DNA from: Lentisphaerota bacterium
GTDB lineage: Bacteria > Verrucomicrobiota > Lentisphaeria > Victivallales > Victivallaceae
Length of the DNA stretch: 34,940 nt
Assembly: GCA_015061865.1 (NCBI GenBank)
Contig: SUVU01000011.1
Coordinates: 1-34,940 of the forward strand
Direction of reading: 5' to 3'
Numbering within the stretch: position 1 is the stretch's first letter; every line of letters begins with the position of its first letter. Both the position numbers and the translations under genes were made by a program. The notes below the pieces were generated by a model, which made no database searches, was not told the origin of the DNA, and saw only the letters and a program-made list of their open reading frames with translations. Of this stretch, positions 7,865 through 15,637 are shown piece after piece.

Positions 7865-10423
7865 ATGGAACCAAACACCGCAGTCAGCGGGTTGCTCTGT
7901 ATGAAAGTCCTGCTGGGACAGTGCCGGGGCAATACCAACTTAAATGCAGTGCTTTCCAAAGAAACGGTCGAGAAATATGTCAAAGATCCCGGTCAGACTC
8001 TTTTTGCTCTGGCGGAAAATTTTGACCTCGGTCCGGAAATGGTCGACCCCCGCGATGCGGAAGGTTGCCGGGAACGCACCGGAGCAGCTCTGCTCAAAAT
8101 GAAAAATAACAACTGGGTTCTCGTCCTCCGGACGGATCACTTCGCCCAGGAAGCTGTCGCCTGTCTGGACCCCTCGGTCAACAACGGCGGCAAACCGATC
8201 GCTTATAAAACCAAAGAACTGCTGGAGCGCACCGACGGCAATATCATCTATTTCGTCCGGCTGCGTGAAGTCGATTCCGAGGCGCAAAGCGGCGTTTTCT
8301 GTCTGACCACCATCGCCCGCCACCATCAGGTGCGGATGGATATGCGTCAGGTGATGCACGACTACGCCATCGGTGCCGATGAGCCGAATCTGCCGACATT
8401 GATCGACATCGCCCAATCCTACGGCTTCAAAACCGGCCGCAAAAAACTCAATTGGGAAAAAATGCTCAATATGGGGCAGGCGTTCCCTTTCATCGGGGTC
8501 AAGAAAAACAACAAATATCTCGTCGTCGCCGGAGTCAAACGGATGTCACAGGAAGAGCCGCCCACGCTGGCGGTCATCGACCCCGCCCATCCCGGCGATC
8601 ACGGTTCGCCGTTCTCATTCATGACCGAGGCGCAGTTCAATGAGACGATGAGCGACCAGTTTGTGCTGTTGAAACGTACTTACCGGCTTTCAGACGAGGC
8701 CCAGCCGTTCGGTCTGCGCTGGTTCATCCCCGAATTTCTGAAACTCAAAAATATTTTCATCCAGATCGCTCTGACCGTCTGTATGATCACGGCGCTGTCG
8801 CTGGTCGTGCCGCTGTTTTTCCAGATCGTCGTGGATAAAGTGCTGGTGAATCAGGCGTACAACACGCTGAACGTCATCGGTATCGGTATATTTTTCGCCA
8901 TTCTTTTCAACGGATTTTTAGAGTATGTGCGAAATTATTTCCTGCTCTTTGCCACCAACAAGATCGACATTGCCACGGCGATGAAAACTTTCCGCCACAT
9001 GATGCGGCTGCCGATCGACTTTTTTGAGAAGATCCCCGCCGGGGTGCTGCTCAAACACATGCAGCAGACCGAAAAGATCCGGGGCTTCCTTTCCGGCAAT
9101 CTGTTTTTCACGCTGCTGGATATTTTTGCCCTCTGCATCTTTATCCCGTTCCTGCTCTTTTACAGCGTGTCTCTGACATTGATCGTGCTGGGATTCAGCG
9201 CATTGATGGCACTGGTGATCGCTACATTGATCAAACCTTTCCAGACCCGCCTCAACGAATTGTATCAGGCCGAGGGTAAACGTCAGAGTATGCTCGTGGA
9301 GTCGATCCACGGTATCCGTACCGTCAAATCTCTGGCGCTGGAGCCGGTGGAGGAGAAACATTGGGACGATACCACCGCCTATGCGATCAAATCCTACTTC
9401 CGGGTCGGCAAAATTTCCATGACCGCCAAAAGCATCAGTCAGGTGTTGGAAATGCTGATGACCGTGGCGATCATCTGGGCGGGGGCGCTGATGGTCTTTG
9501 AGGGCAACCTCACCGTCGGTGCATTGATCGCATTCCAGATGCTTGCCGGCAGAGTCACCGGGCCGCTGGTGCGGATGGTCGGACTTATCCACGAATACCA
9601 GCAGATCGCCCTTTCGGTCAAAATGCTCGGTGTGGTCATGAATACCCCCGAAGAACCCGCCGGCGGCGGCATCCGCAACCGCTTCAAAGGCGAAGTTTCC
9701 TTTGAGGGCATCGGCTTCCAGTACCGTCCCGACCTGCCGCAGGTCATTAAAAACTTCTCGCTGAAAATCCCCGCCGGCAGCACCATCGGTATCGTCGGCC
9801 GTTCCGGTTCAGGTAAATCCACATTGACCAAACTGCTGCAGGGCATGTACAACGTCCAGCAGGGCGTGGTCAAAATCGACGGCGTGGACATTCGTGAGAT
9901 CGACAAATCCCACCTGCGTTCCAGTATCGGTGTGGTGCTGCAGGACAACTACTTTTTCAGCGGCTCCATCCGTGACAATATCTCCATGACCAAACGCAAT
10001 GCGGCGCTGGAGGAGATCATTTATGCGGCGAAACTCGCCGGCGCGGATGAATTCATCCAGAAAACCACCCGCGGTTACGATACCATGCTGGAGGAAAACG
10101 CCGTCAACCTCTCCGGCGGTCAGCGGCAGCGTCTGGCGATCGCCCGGGCATTGCTGACCAATCCGCCGATTTTGATCTTTGACGAAGCCACCAGTGCGCT
10201 TGACCCGGAAAGCGAACAGCTGATCCGTGACAACCTCAAAGCGATCGCCAAAGACCGTACCGTCATTATCGTGTCCCACCGCTTGAGCATCATCAGCGGC
10301 GCCGATCAGATCCTGACACTTGAAAACGGCGAAATGACTTCGCTGGGTACTCACAAAGAACTTCTGGCGCAGCCGGGCGTGTACCGGAACTTCTGGCGTC
10401 AGCAAATGGAAGTGGAGGATTGA
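7865..10423 (+). CDS. Type I secretion ABC exporter with two tandem degenerate C39-like domains
   Basis: 852 residues from the ATG at 7865, which has GGAG 11 bases upstream; an in-frame ATG at 7769 is rejected. Inner-membrane ATPase of a type I secretion system. Order: C39-like domain 1 (about 5-133), C39-like domain 2 (about 139-271), a six-helix exporter membrane domain (about 290-570), and a nucleotide-binding domain with Walker A GRSGSGKST (about 645), LSGGQRQR (about 748), Walker B ILIFDEATSALD (about 769) and SHR (about 804). The two N-terminal domains resemble one another: SGLLCM/SGVFCL, a QTLFALAENF/PTLIDIAQSY helix, MKNNNWVLV/VKKNNKYLV and LDPS/IDPAH. Both have Ser (8 and 142) where C39 peptidases have the nucleophile Cys and lack the catalytic His, so neither should cleave. 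They more likely bind substrate, as in HlyB. It is operonic with the HlyD adaptor 5 bases downstream. No substrate or TolC gene is in view. Confidence 0.93.
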   Translation: MEPNTAVSGLLCMKVLLGQCRGNTNLNAVLSKETVEKYVKDPGQTLFALAENFDLGPEMVDPRDAEGCRERTGAALLKMKNNNWVLVLRTDHFAQEAVACLDPSVNNGGKPIAYKTKELLERTDGNIIYFVRLREVDSEAQSGVFCLTTIARHHQVRMDMRQVMHDYAIGADEPNLPTLIDIAQSYGFKTGRKKLNWEKMLNMGQAFPFIGVKKNNKYLVVAGVKRMSQEEPPTLAVIDPAHPGDHGSPFSFMTEAQFNETMSDQFVLLKRTYRLSDEAQPFGLRWFIPEFLKLKNIFIQIALTVCMITALSLVVPLFFQIVVDKVLVNQAYNTLNVIGIGIFFAILFNGFLEYVRNYFLLFATNKIDIATAMKTFRHMMRLPIDFFEKIPAGVLLKHMQQTEKIRGFLSGNLFFTLLDIFALCIFIPFLLFYSVSLTLIVLGFSALMALVIATLIKPFQTRLNELYQAEGKRQSMLVESIHGIRTVKSLALEPVEEKHWDDTTAYAIKSYFRVGKISMTAKSISQVLEMLMTVAIIWAGALMVFEGNLTVGALIAFQMLAGRVTGPLVRMVGLIHEYQQIALSVKMLGVVMNTPEEPAGGGIRNRFKGEVSFEGIGFQYRPDLPQVIKNFSLKIPAGSTIGIVGRSGSGKSTLTKLLQGMYNVQQGVVKIDGVDIREIDKSHLRSSIGVVLQDNYFFSGSIRDNISMTKRNAALEEIIYAAKLAGADEFIQKTTRGYDTMLEENAVNLSGGQRQRLAIARALLTNPPILIFDEATSALDPESEQLIRDNLKAIAKDRTVIIVSHRLSIISGADQILTLENGEMTSLGTHKELLAQPGVYRNFWRQQMEVED

Positions 10424-10428
10424 GCAAT

Positions 10429-11787
10429 ATGAAAACTCCTGAACGCAAAATCACCGCAGAAGCAGTGGAATTTCTGCCGGATGCCATTGAGATCAAAAAC
10501 GAAAAACTGCCGTTGTGGGCGCGTTACAGCGTGATTTTTTCGCTGATATTTTTCCTCGGCGCGATCCTCTGGGCCTCGCTGGGCAAAGTTGACGTCGTGG
10601 TCAAAGCCAACGGCAAAATCACCTCTGACAAGCAGAATATCGTGATGAAACCGCGCGAATCGTCGATCGTTAAAAAGATCCACGTCCGGGTCGGTGACAT
10701 CGTGGAAAAAGATGATCTGCTCATCACCTTTGACCCGACCATCAACGGCGCCGAAGTCGATCGCATCAAGCAGGAGATCCGGGTGCTGGAAGCTAAATTC
10801 AACCGTTTCATGGCGGAAAACGGCGGCAAAATCTATCAGCCGGCGGAGTTGACACTTGAAACCGTTGAAGAGCTGAATATTTTCAAACAGCGCCGCAATT
10901 ACTTCGAATCCCGGATGAAGTATTTTGAAGAGGCGATCAAGCAGCTCGACGCTTCGCTGGTCACGAAAAAAGACAGCATCGCCACCATTGAGGAACAGCT
11001 CAAAACAGTGCGCAAAATGGAAAAAATGTACGAGGGACTTGCCAGCAAAAAAGCCGTGCCGGTCAAAGATTTGTGGAATGTTCAGGTGCAGCGTATCGAG
11101 CTGGAGGGCAACCGTGACACCTACAAAAACAATCTGGATGAACTTTCACACCAGAGACAGAGCATCATCTCCCAGAAAGACAGTTTCATCCACGAGTGGC
11201 ACAACTCCATTTCTGAAAACATGATCGCTACCGGCCGGGAACTTGACCGCAACCGCAAACAGCTGGCGCAGGCAAAAACCCAGTTGAGCTTTGTGGAACT
11301 GCGGGCGCCGAGCAAAGCGGTCGTCCATGAGATCGCACCTTTCCCCGAAGGTTCCGCCGTCGGTGAAGCCGAAGCGATCATCACCCTCGTCCCGCTGGAC
11401 GGCAATATGGAAGTCGAAGCCATGGTCGAACCGCGCAACCGCGGCAAAGTCACCGTCGGCGCCGAATCCCGGGTCAAACTTTCCGCTTATCCGTTCCAGA
11501 AATACGGCACTTTGAACGGCACCGTGCGGCAGATTTCCGAAGATACCGTCGTCAGCTCCACCGGAGCCGGTGTCGATCCGGAAACCGGCGCCCCGCGCAG
11601 CGGATCATTTTACCGTACCCGGGTCACGCTCGGCGGCACGGAAACGCTCCGCAATCTGCCGGATAATTTCCGGTTGATCCCCGGCATGGAAGTCGAGGTC
11701 GAGATCAAAACCGGCAGACGCCGGATCATCGAATACATCATCTATCCGCTGATCAAAGCGCTGGATGAAACTGCCCGCGAACCGTAA
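10429..11787 (+). CDS. HlyD-family periplasmic adaptor (membrane fusion protein) of type I secretion
   Basis: 452 residues from ATG 10429. GGAGG at 10414-10418 lies 10 bases upstream; a TTG at 10420 is in frame but only 1 base from that site, so it is rejected. The protein links the ABC exporter in the inner membrane to a TolC-type outer-membrane channel. A short cytoplasmic tail (1-29) precedes one membrane helix (about 31-51), then VVVKANGKI opens the beta-barrel/lipoyl part. A long alpha-helical hairpin runs about 105-285, followed by the second lipoyl half-motif (VELRAPSKAVVHEI) and the beta-barrel domain. The C-terminus ends shortly after a hydrophobic IIEYIIYPL segment. It follows the exporter stop codon by 5 bases, so the two form one operon. 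Confidence 0.93.
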   Translation: MKTPERKITAEAVEFLPDAIEIKNEKLPLWARYSVIFSLIFFLGAILWASLGKVDVVVKANGKITSDKQNIVMKPRESSIVKKIHVRVGDIVEKDDLLITFDPTINGAEVDRIKQEIRVLEAKFNRFMAENGGKIYQPAELTLETVEELNIFKQRRNYFESRMKYFEEAIKQLDASLVTKKDSIATIEEQLKTVRKMEKMYEGLASKKAVPVKDLWNVQVQRIELEGNRDTYKNNLDELSHQRQSIISQKDSFIHEWHNSISENMIATGRELDRNRKQLAQAKTQLSFVELRAPSKAVVHEIAPFPEGSAVGEAEAIITLVPLDGNMEVEAMVEPRNRGKVTVGAESRVKLSAYPFQKYGTLNGTVRQISEDTVVSSTGAGVDPETGAPRSGSFYRTRVTLGGTETLRNLPDNFRLIPGMEVEVEIKTGRRRIIEYIIYPLIKALDETAREP

Positions 11788-11798
11788 TCTGCGGGAAC

Positions 11799-11833
11799 GT
11801 GCCGGGAAAATCAATTGCATTTCTCCCGGCACG
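11799..11833 (+). terminator. Ten-base-pair hairpin after the secretion operon, possible terminator
   Basis: CGTGCCGGGA (11799-11808) and TCCCGGCACG (11824-11833) form a perfect 10-bp stem with a 15-base loop, starting 12 bases after the hlyD stop codon. No U-tract follows, so it is not a classic intrinsic terminator. The loop contains the -35 element of the hisE promoter. Confidence 0.4.
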
Positions 11834-11843
11834 GGGCTATATT
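11815..11843 (+). promoter_or_regulatory. Promoter of the hisE-hisG-kdsD unit
   Basis: TTGCAT (11815-11820), 17-base spacer, TATATT (11838-11843). Predicted start near 11850, about 46 bases before the hisE ATG. It overlaps the hairpin at 11799-11833. Confidence 0.6.
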
Positions 11844-11895
11844 ATGGTCAGAGCCCGGCAGAGTGCCGGAAATATATTGTCAGGTAGAGAGAAAA

Positions 11896-12159
11896 ATGAA
11901 AACGTTTGAAGAGTTGTTTGCCGAACTGAAAGCCAAAGCCGCCGCCAGCGATCCCGATTCCGGGACGGTCAAAGAATTGGCACGCGGTACCCATTTCATC
12001 GGCAAAAAGATCGTGGAGGAGGCCGGCGAAGTCTGGATCGCCTCGGAGTATGAGGGCAAAGAACGCACCGCAGAGGAGATCAGTCAGCTGATCTATCATT
12101 TGCAGGTGATGATGATTGACCGTAAAATCGAACTTGAGGATATTTACAAAGTCTTATGA
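11896..12159 (+). CDS. hisE: Phosphoribosyl-ATP pyrophosphatase
   Basis: 87 residues from ATG 11896. An in-frame ATG at 11815 would lie upstream of the predicted transcript start and adds 27 residues that match nothing in the family, so it is rejected. HisE removes pyrophosphate from phosphoribosyl-ATP, the second step of histidine synthesis, in the cytoplasm. The all-alpha MazG-like fold is visible: [19 protein letters not shown] carries the metal-binding EEAGE residues, followed by [14 protein letters not shown]. The length is normal for stand-alone HisE. Its stop codon overlaps the hisG start (ATGA), so translation is coupled. HisI is not fused and is not in the window. Confidence 0.92.
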   Translation: MKTFEELFAELKAKAAASDPDSGTVKELARGTHFIGKKIVEEAGEVWIASEYEGKERTAEEISQLIYHLQVMMIDRKIELEDIYKVL

Positions 12160-13022
12160 ACGATTTCAGCGGAAATTTGAAAATTGCGATCCCCAATAAA
12201 GGGTCGCTTTCTGAAGGTGCGGTCGATCTGCTCCGCAAAGCCGGATACCGCTGCACCCGTTCCGGCAGGGAACTGGTGGTCAAAGATGCGGAAAACAAAA
12301 TCGATTTCGTCTTTCTGCGTCCGCGTGACATCGCCCTTTATGTCGGCAGCGGCATCGTCGATGTCGGTATCACCGGTATTGATCTGGCGCTGGACAGCGG
12401 GGCAGATGTGGCAACGCTGTTCAAACTCGGTTTCGGCGGCTCCAGATTCTGTTTTGCGGCGCCGAAAGAGCAGAAACTTTCCCAGGAAAAACTTGACGGT
12501 TTGCGCATTGCCACCAGTTATCCGGCGCTGCTCAAACAGGAATTGGACAAACGGAATTTGAATTGCCGGATCGTCAAACTTGACGGTGCGGTGGAAATTT
12601 CCATTGCGCTGGGCGTGGCGGATGCGATCGCCGATGTGGTCTCTTCCGGTGCGACACTGCGTGAAGCCGGTCTGGAGATCCTCGGTGAACCGATGCTGAA
12701 CAGCGAAGCTGTGGTCATCGGCAGAAGCGAAAAGAGCGCCGAACTGCCTGAAGTTATTCAGCTGATCGCCCGGTTGCGCGGTATCATGCGTGCCGCCGAA
12801 TATGTGATGGTCGAGTACGATATTCCCCGTGACCGTCTGGATGAAGCCTGCCGGATCACGCCGGGGATCGAGGCGCCCACGATCGCTCCGCTTGCCAATG
12901 ACGGCTGGGTCGCCGTCAAATCCATGGTCAAACGCAAAGAGTGCAATGCGGTCATGGATGAGCTGTACCGGATCGGCGGCAGAGGTATTATTACCATGGA
13001 GATCAGTGCGTGCCGCTTGTGA
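12156..13022 (+). CDS. hisG: ATP phosphoribosyltransferase, long form
   Basis: 288 residues. Catalyses the first and committed step of histidine synthesis, joining ATP and PRPP. The N-terminal two-lobed catalytic region opens with [17 protein letters not shown], and the PRPP-binding loop is [21 protein letters not shown] (about residues 151-171). The length and the C-terminal 70 residues ([27 protein letters not shown]) correspond to the long HisG with an ACT-like histidine-binding domain. It should therefore be feedback-inhibited and not need HisZ. The start overlaps the hisE stop by 4 bases, and 25 bases separate it from kdsD. Confidence 0.95.
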   Translation: MNDFSGNLKIAIPNKGSLSEGAVDLLRKAGYRCTRSGRELVVKDAENKIDFVFLRPRDIALYVGSGIVDVGITGIDLALDSGADVATLFKLGFGGSRFCFAAPKEQKLSQEKLDGLRIATSYPALLKQELDKRNLNCRIVKLDGAVEISIALGVADAIADVVSSGATLREAGLEILGEPMLNSEAVVIGRSEKSAELPEVIQLIARLRGIMRAAEYVMVEYDIPRDRLDEACRITPGIEAPTIAPLANDGWVAVKSMVKRKECNAVMDELYRIGGRGIITMEISACRL

Positions 13023-13047
13023 GATGCGGTGCGCCGGGAGATGATAA

Positions 13048-14031
13048 ATGAGTGAAAAACGTGATGCGTTGACGCTGGCAAAAGAGGTCTTTGATATTGA
13101 ACTTGAAGGCATTGCGGCGTTGCGGGATGAATTGGACGAGAGCTTTGTCGGTCTGGTCGACCGGTGTGCGGCGGCAGTGGATGCCGGCGGCAAGATCGTG
13201 CTGACCGGCGTCGGTAAATCCGGCTATATCGGCAAAAAGATCGCCGCTACACTTTCCAGTGTCGGCAATCCGGCGGTATTCATGCACCCGGTGGAGGCGC
13301 GTCACGGTGATCTCGGCTTGTTGCAGAAAAATGACTTGCTCATCGCTTTGAGTTACAGCGGTGAAACGGAGGAATTGCTGGTGGTTTTGACCCCTGCCAA
13401 ACGGTTGGGCGTGGAACTGGCGGCGATCACCGGCAACCGGGAATCTTCGCTCGGTCAGATGAGCGATTTCGTACTGGAAATGCCGGTGCCGCGCGAAGCG
13501 TGTCCTTTCAATCTGGCGCCGACGACCACTACTTCGGCACTGCTGGTGCTGGGTGATGCGTTGGCGATGGTGCTGCTTGACCGGCATGGATTCACCAAGT
13601 CCGATTACGGCCGCCGTCACCCCGGCGGGGCGATCGGGCGCATGGTGACGATGAAAGCCTGTGATGTCATGCGCAAAGCCGCCGATGCCGCAGTGGTTTC
13701 TCCGGATGCCACGGTGCGGGAGACGCTTTACGCTATGAGCCATGCCCGCAGCGGGGCGGCGGTGATCGCAGATGCTGACATGAAATTGCTGGGTATATTC
13801 ACGGACGGCGATTTCCGGCGCAGTGCCGCCAAAGACGATCTGGTGCTGACCAAGCCGGTAAGTTTGTTCATGACCCCGGATCCGGTCAATGTCCGTGCCG
13901 AAGCGCAGGTCGTGGAGGTCATTAAACTGGTGGAAAAACGGCGTATTGACGATCTGGTCGTCGTCGATGAGACGGGCAAAGTCGCCGGGATCATCGACAT
14001 TCAGGATCTGCCGGGATTGAAATTGATGTGA
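13048..14031 (+). CDS. kdsD: Arabinose-5-phosphate isomerase, KdsD/KpsF family
   Basis: 327 residues. Interconverts ribulose 5-phosphate and arabinose 5-phosphate, the first step towards Kdo in LPS. The SIS domain spans about 35-175, with GVGKSGYIGKKIAATL (54-69), HPVEARHGDLG (80-90) and the phosphate-binding SYSGETEEL (102-110). HPGGAIGR (191-198) closes the domain. Two CBS repeats follow at about 205-260 and 268-325 and are probably regulatory. GGGAG about 8 bases upstream gives a good ribosome binding site. It lies between histidine genes and the TPR/lptE pair, and its stop codon overlaps the next gene's GTG. A link to outer-membrane biogenesis fits the lptE gene two genes on. Confidence 0.95.
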   Translation: MSEKRDALTLAKEVFDIELEGIAALRDELDESFVGLVDRCAAAVDAGGKIVLTGVGKSGYIGKKIAATLSSVGNPAVFMHPVEARHGDLGLLQKNDLLIALSYSGETEELLVVLTPAKRLGVELAAITGNRESSLGQMSDFVLEMPVPREACPFNLAPTTTTSALLVLGDALAMVLLDRHGFTKSDYGRRHPGGAIGRMVTMKACDVMRKAADAAVVSPDATVRETLYAMSHARSGAAVIADADMKLLGIFTDGDFRRSAAKDDLVLTKPVSLFMTPDPVNVRAEAQVVEVIKLVEKRRIDDLVVVDETGKVAGIIDIQDLPGLKLM

Positions 14032-15116
14032 GAAATATGATCAAAGCCGCAAAAATTCTCTTGTTGACTGCGTTATTGAGCTGTTCTCTGGCAGTGTTTG
14101 CCGACGGCGAAGCTGAACAGGCGTACAGTGCCGGACGCAAATTGTATCTTGACGGGCAGTATTACGATGCCGCAGAGAAGTTTCAGGAAAGTTTTTTTCT
14201 GGCGAAAACTCCGGTCGTGCGGGCGAACAGTCTGCTTGCCCAGATCGGGGCGTACCGGATGTGCGAGCTTTATTACCGGGAATTTCTGGCGATCGAGAAA
14301 TTGCTGGAGCGCTATCCGGAATACGCTGACTGCAATGCGCTGATCCGGCGGGAATTTGAGATCGGCGAGCTGTTCCGCACCGGCACGCGCGAACCGTCAT
14401 TCTGGTCGCTGCGGTGGATCCCGTGGCTGAAAGACGCCGACCGCACCGTGGAAGTTTACAGTGCGGCATTGAAACGGGCGCCGTTTGCGCCGGAAGCATC
14501 ACGGGCGCACATGAATCTGGCGCTGTATTATGAATTTGACGGCAGAACCGCCCAGTCGCTGGTCGAATTGCGTAAAATTCTGCAGAATCATCCCAAGTCA
14601 CCGGAGAGCAAATACGCCCGGCTGGCACTGGCAAACGGGCTGTTTGAGTTGTCCAAACGCGGCGACGGCGACAGCCGGCTGGTCAATGAAGCCGTGGCGG
14701 AGTTCCGGGAATTCTGCCGCTTGTATCCGGATGCGTCGCCGGATGAGCAGGCATTTGCCAAAAATAAAATCGCCCAGGCCAGGGATATTCAGGCGGTGCG
14801 TTTGTGCGAAATCGCCGAATATTACCGCAAAAACGGCCGCAGTGAGGCGTCTGAACGTTATCTGGCACGGGTGATGAGCAAATTCCCGGACAGTGCCAGC
14901 GCACCGGAAGCGGAGAAAAAATTGACGGAGCTGTCTGAAAATTATCTGCCCGGCAACTTCCCCGCCCGCCCGGAACCGCGGATGCCGGAATTGCGCAGTT
15001 ATTCCATCCCGCAGGAGGCGGAACTGGTGTTGATCTCCCCGCAGGATGAGCGCAACCATTACCTGCTGCCGGTGCCGGATTTGAAAGGTGAATTGCTTCA
15101 GGAGAAGTCAAAATGA
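14028..15116 (+). CDS. Exported tetratricopeptide-repeat protein, BamD/CpoB-like
   Basis: 362 residues from a GTG that overlaps the kdsD stop codon; an ATG three codons later (14037) is an equally possible start. An N-terminal signal peptide is clear (KAAKILLLTALLSCSLAVFA), with either signal peptidase I cleavage after AVFA or lipidation at the Cys in LLSC (imperfect lipobox). The mature part is made of helical repeats typical of TPR proteins: YSAGRKLYLDGQYYDAAEKFQES, AHMNLALYYEFDGRTAQSL, ICEIAEYYRKNGRSEASERYL-type units. Each repeat ends in a xxPxSxxxxxA-like turn, as in BamD. It lies next to lptE and kdsD, so a role at the outer membrane or in peptidoglycan is plausible. It is longer than BamD (about 245), with an extra middle segment and a C-terminal tail, so it may not be the true BamD. 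Confidence 0.75.
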   Translation: MRNMIKAAKILLLTALLSCSLAVFADGEAEQAYSAGRKLYLDGQYYDAAEKFQESFFLAKTPVVRANSLLAQIGAYRMCELYYREFLAIEKLLERYPEYADCNALIRREFEIGELFRTGTREPSFWSLRWIPWLKDADRTVEVYSAALKRAPFAPEASRAHMNLALYYEFDGRTAQSLVELRKILQNHPKSPESKYARLALANGLFELSKRGDGDSRLVNEAVAEFREFCRLYPDASPDEQAFAKNKIAQARDIQAVRLCEIAEYYRKNGRSEASERYLARVMSKFPDSASAPEAEKKLTELSENYLPGNFPARPEPRMPELRSYSIPQEAELVLISPQDERNHYLLPVPDLKGELLQEKSK

Positions 15117-15625
15117 GAGCAGTTATCAGCAGTGTGGCAGCTTTGATCGCCGCCGTGGTATTGGGCGGCTGCGGATATTCCGTCGGTCCCATCGGTCATC
15201 CCCAGTTGAAAACAGTGGCGGTGGCTCCGGTCGCCAATGAAACGCTCAGTTACAATGCCGCCGCCCAGATGCGGAACTTGTTGAGCGAGTGTTTTACCAC
15301 TGACGGGACGATGAAACTGGTTTCCGCAACTCAGGCGGACTGCATCGTTTACGCCAGTGTCAAAGAGGTCACCATCAGCGAAGTCAGCTGGAGCAGCAAC
15401 GACGATGACGATTATCAGCCCAATGAGTGGCGCTGCCGGGTAAAAGTGAATTATTCCGTGATCATCCCGGGCCGGGGCAAACCGCTGATCAAAGAGCGTT
15501 CAGTGACCGGTTCGGCAGAGTTTGTCACCGGGCCGGATCTGGAAAGTTCCCGGTTGAACGGGATGCGTCAGGCGATGTTTGACGCTTCTAAAACCATTGT
15601 TTCCAATATTACCGAAGCCTGGTGA
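15113..15625 (+). CDS. lptE: LPS-assembly lipoprotein LptE-like
   Basis: 170 residues. A lipoprotein signal ends in VLGGC with the lipidated Cys at position 20, followed by GYSVGP, the GCGY start characteristic of LptE. LptE sits inside the LptD barrel in the outer membrane and helps place LPS on the surface. The body begins with a KTVAVAPVANETLS strand, then an amphipathic helix (AAAQMRNLLSECF) and strands including VSATQADCIVYASVKEV, as in the LptE alpha/beta fold. The start codon overlaps the previous gene's stop by 4 bases and 12 bases separate it from trkH. LptD is not in the window. A DUF4136-type lipoprotein is an alternative but fits less well. Confidence 0.82.
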   Translation: MRAVISSVAALIAAVVLGGCGYSVGPIGHPQLKTVAVAPVANETLSYNAAAQMRNLLSECFTTDGTMKLVSATQADCIVYASVKEVTISEVSWSSNDDDDYQPNEWRCRVKVNYSVIIPGRGKPLIKERSVTGSAEFVTGPDLESSRLNGMRQAMFDASKTIVSNITEAW

Positions 15626-15637
15626 GGTCAACCATAT

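Noticed and set aside
11815-11895. Upstream start for hisE
   Set aside because: It sits in the promoter and hairpin; HisE proteins begin close to the MKTFEELF start chosen.
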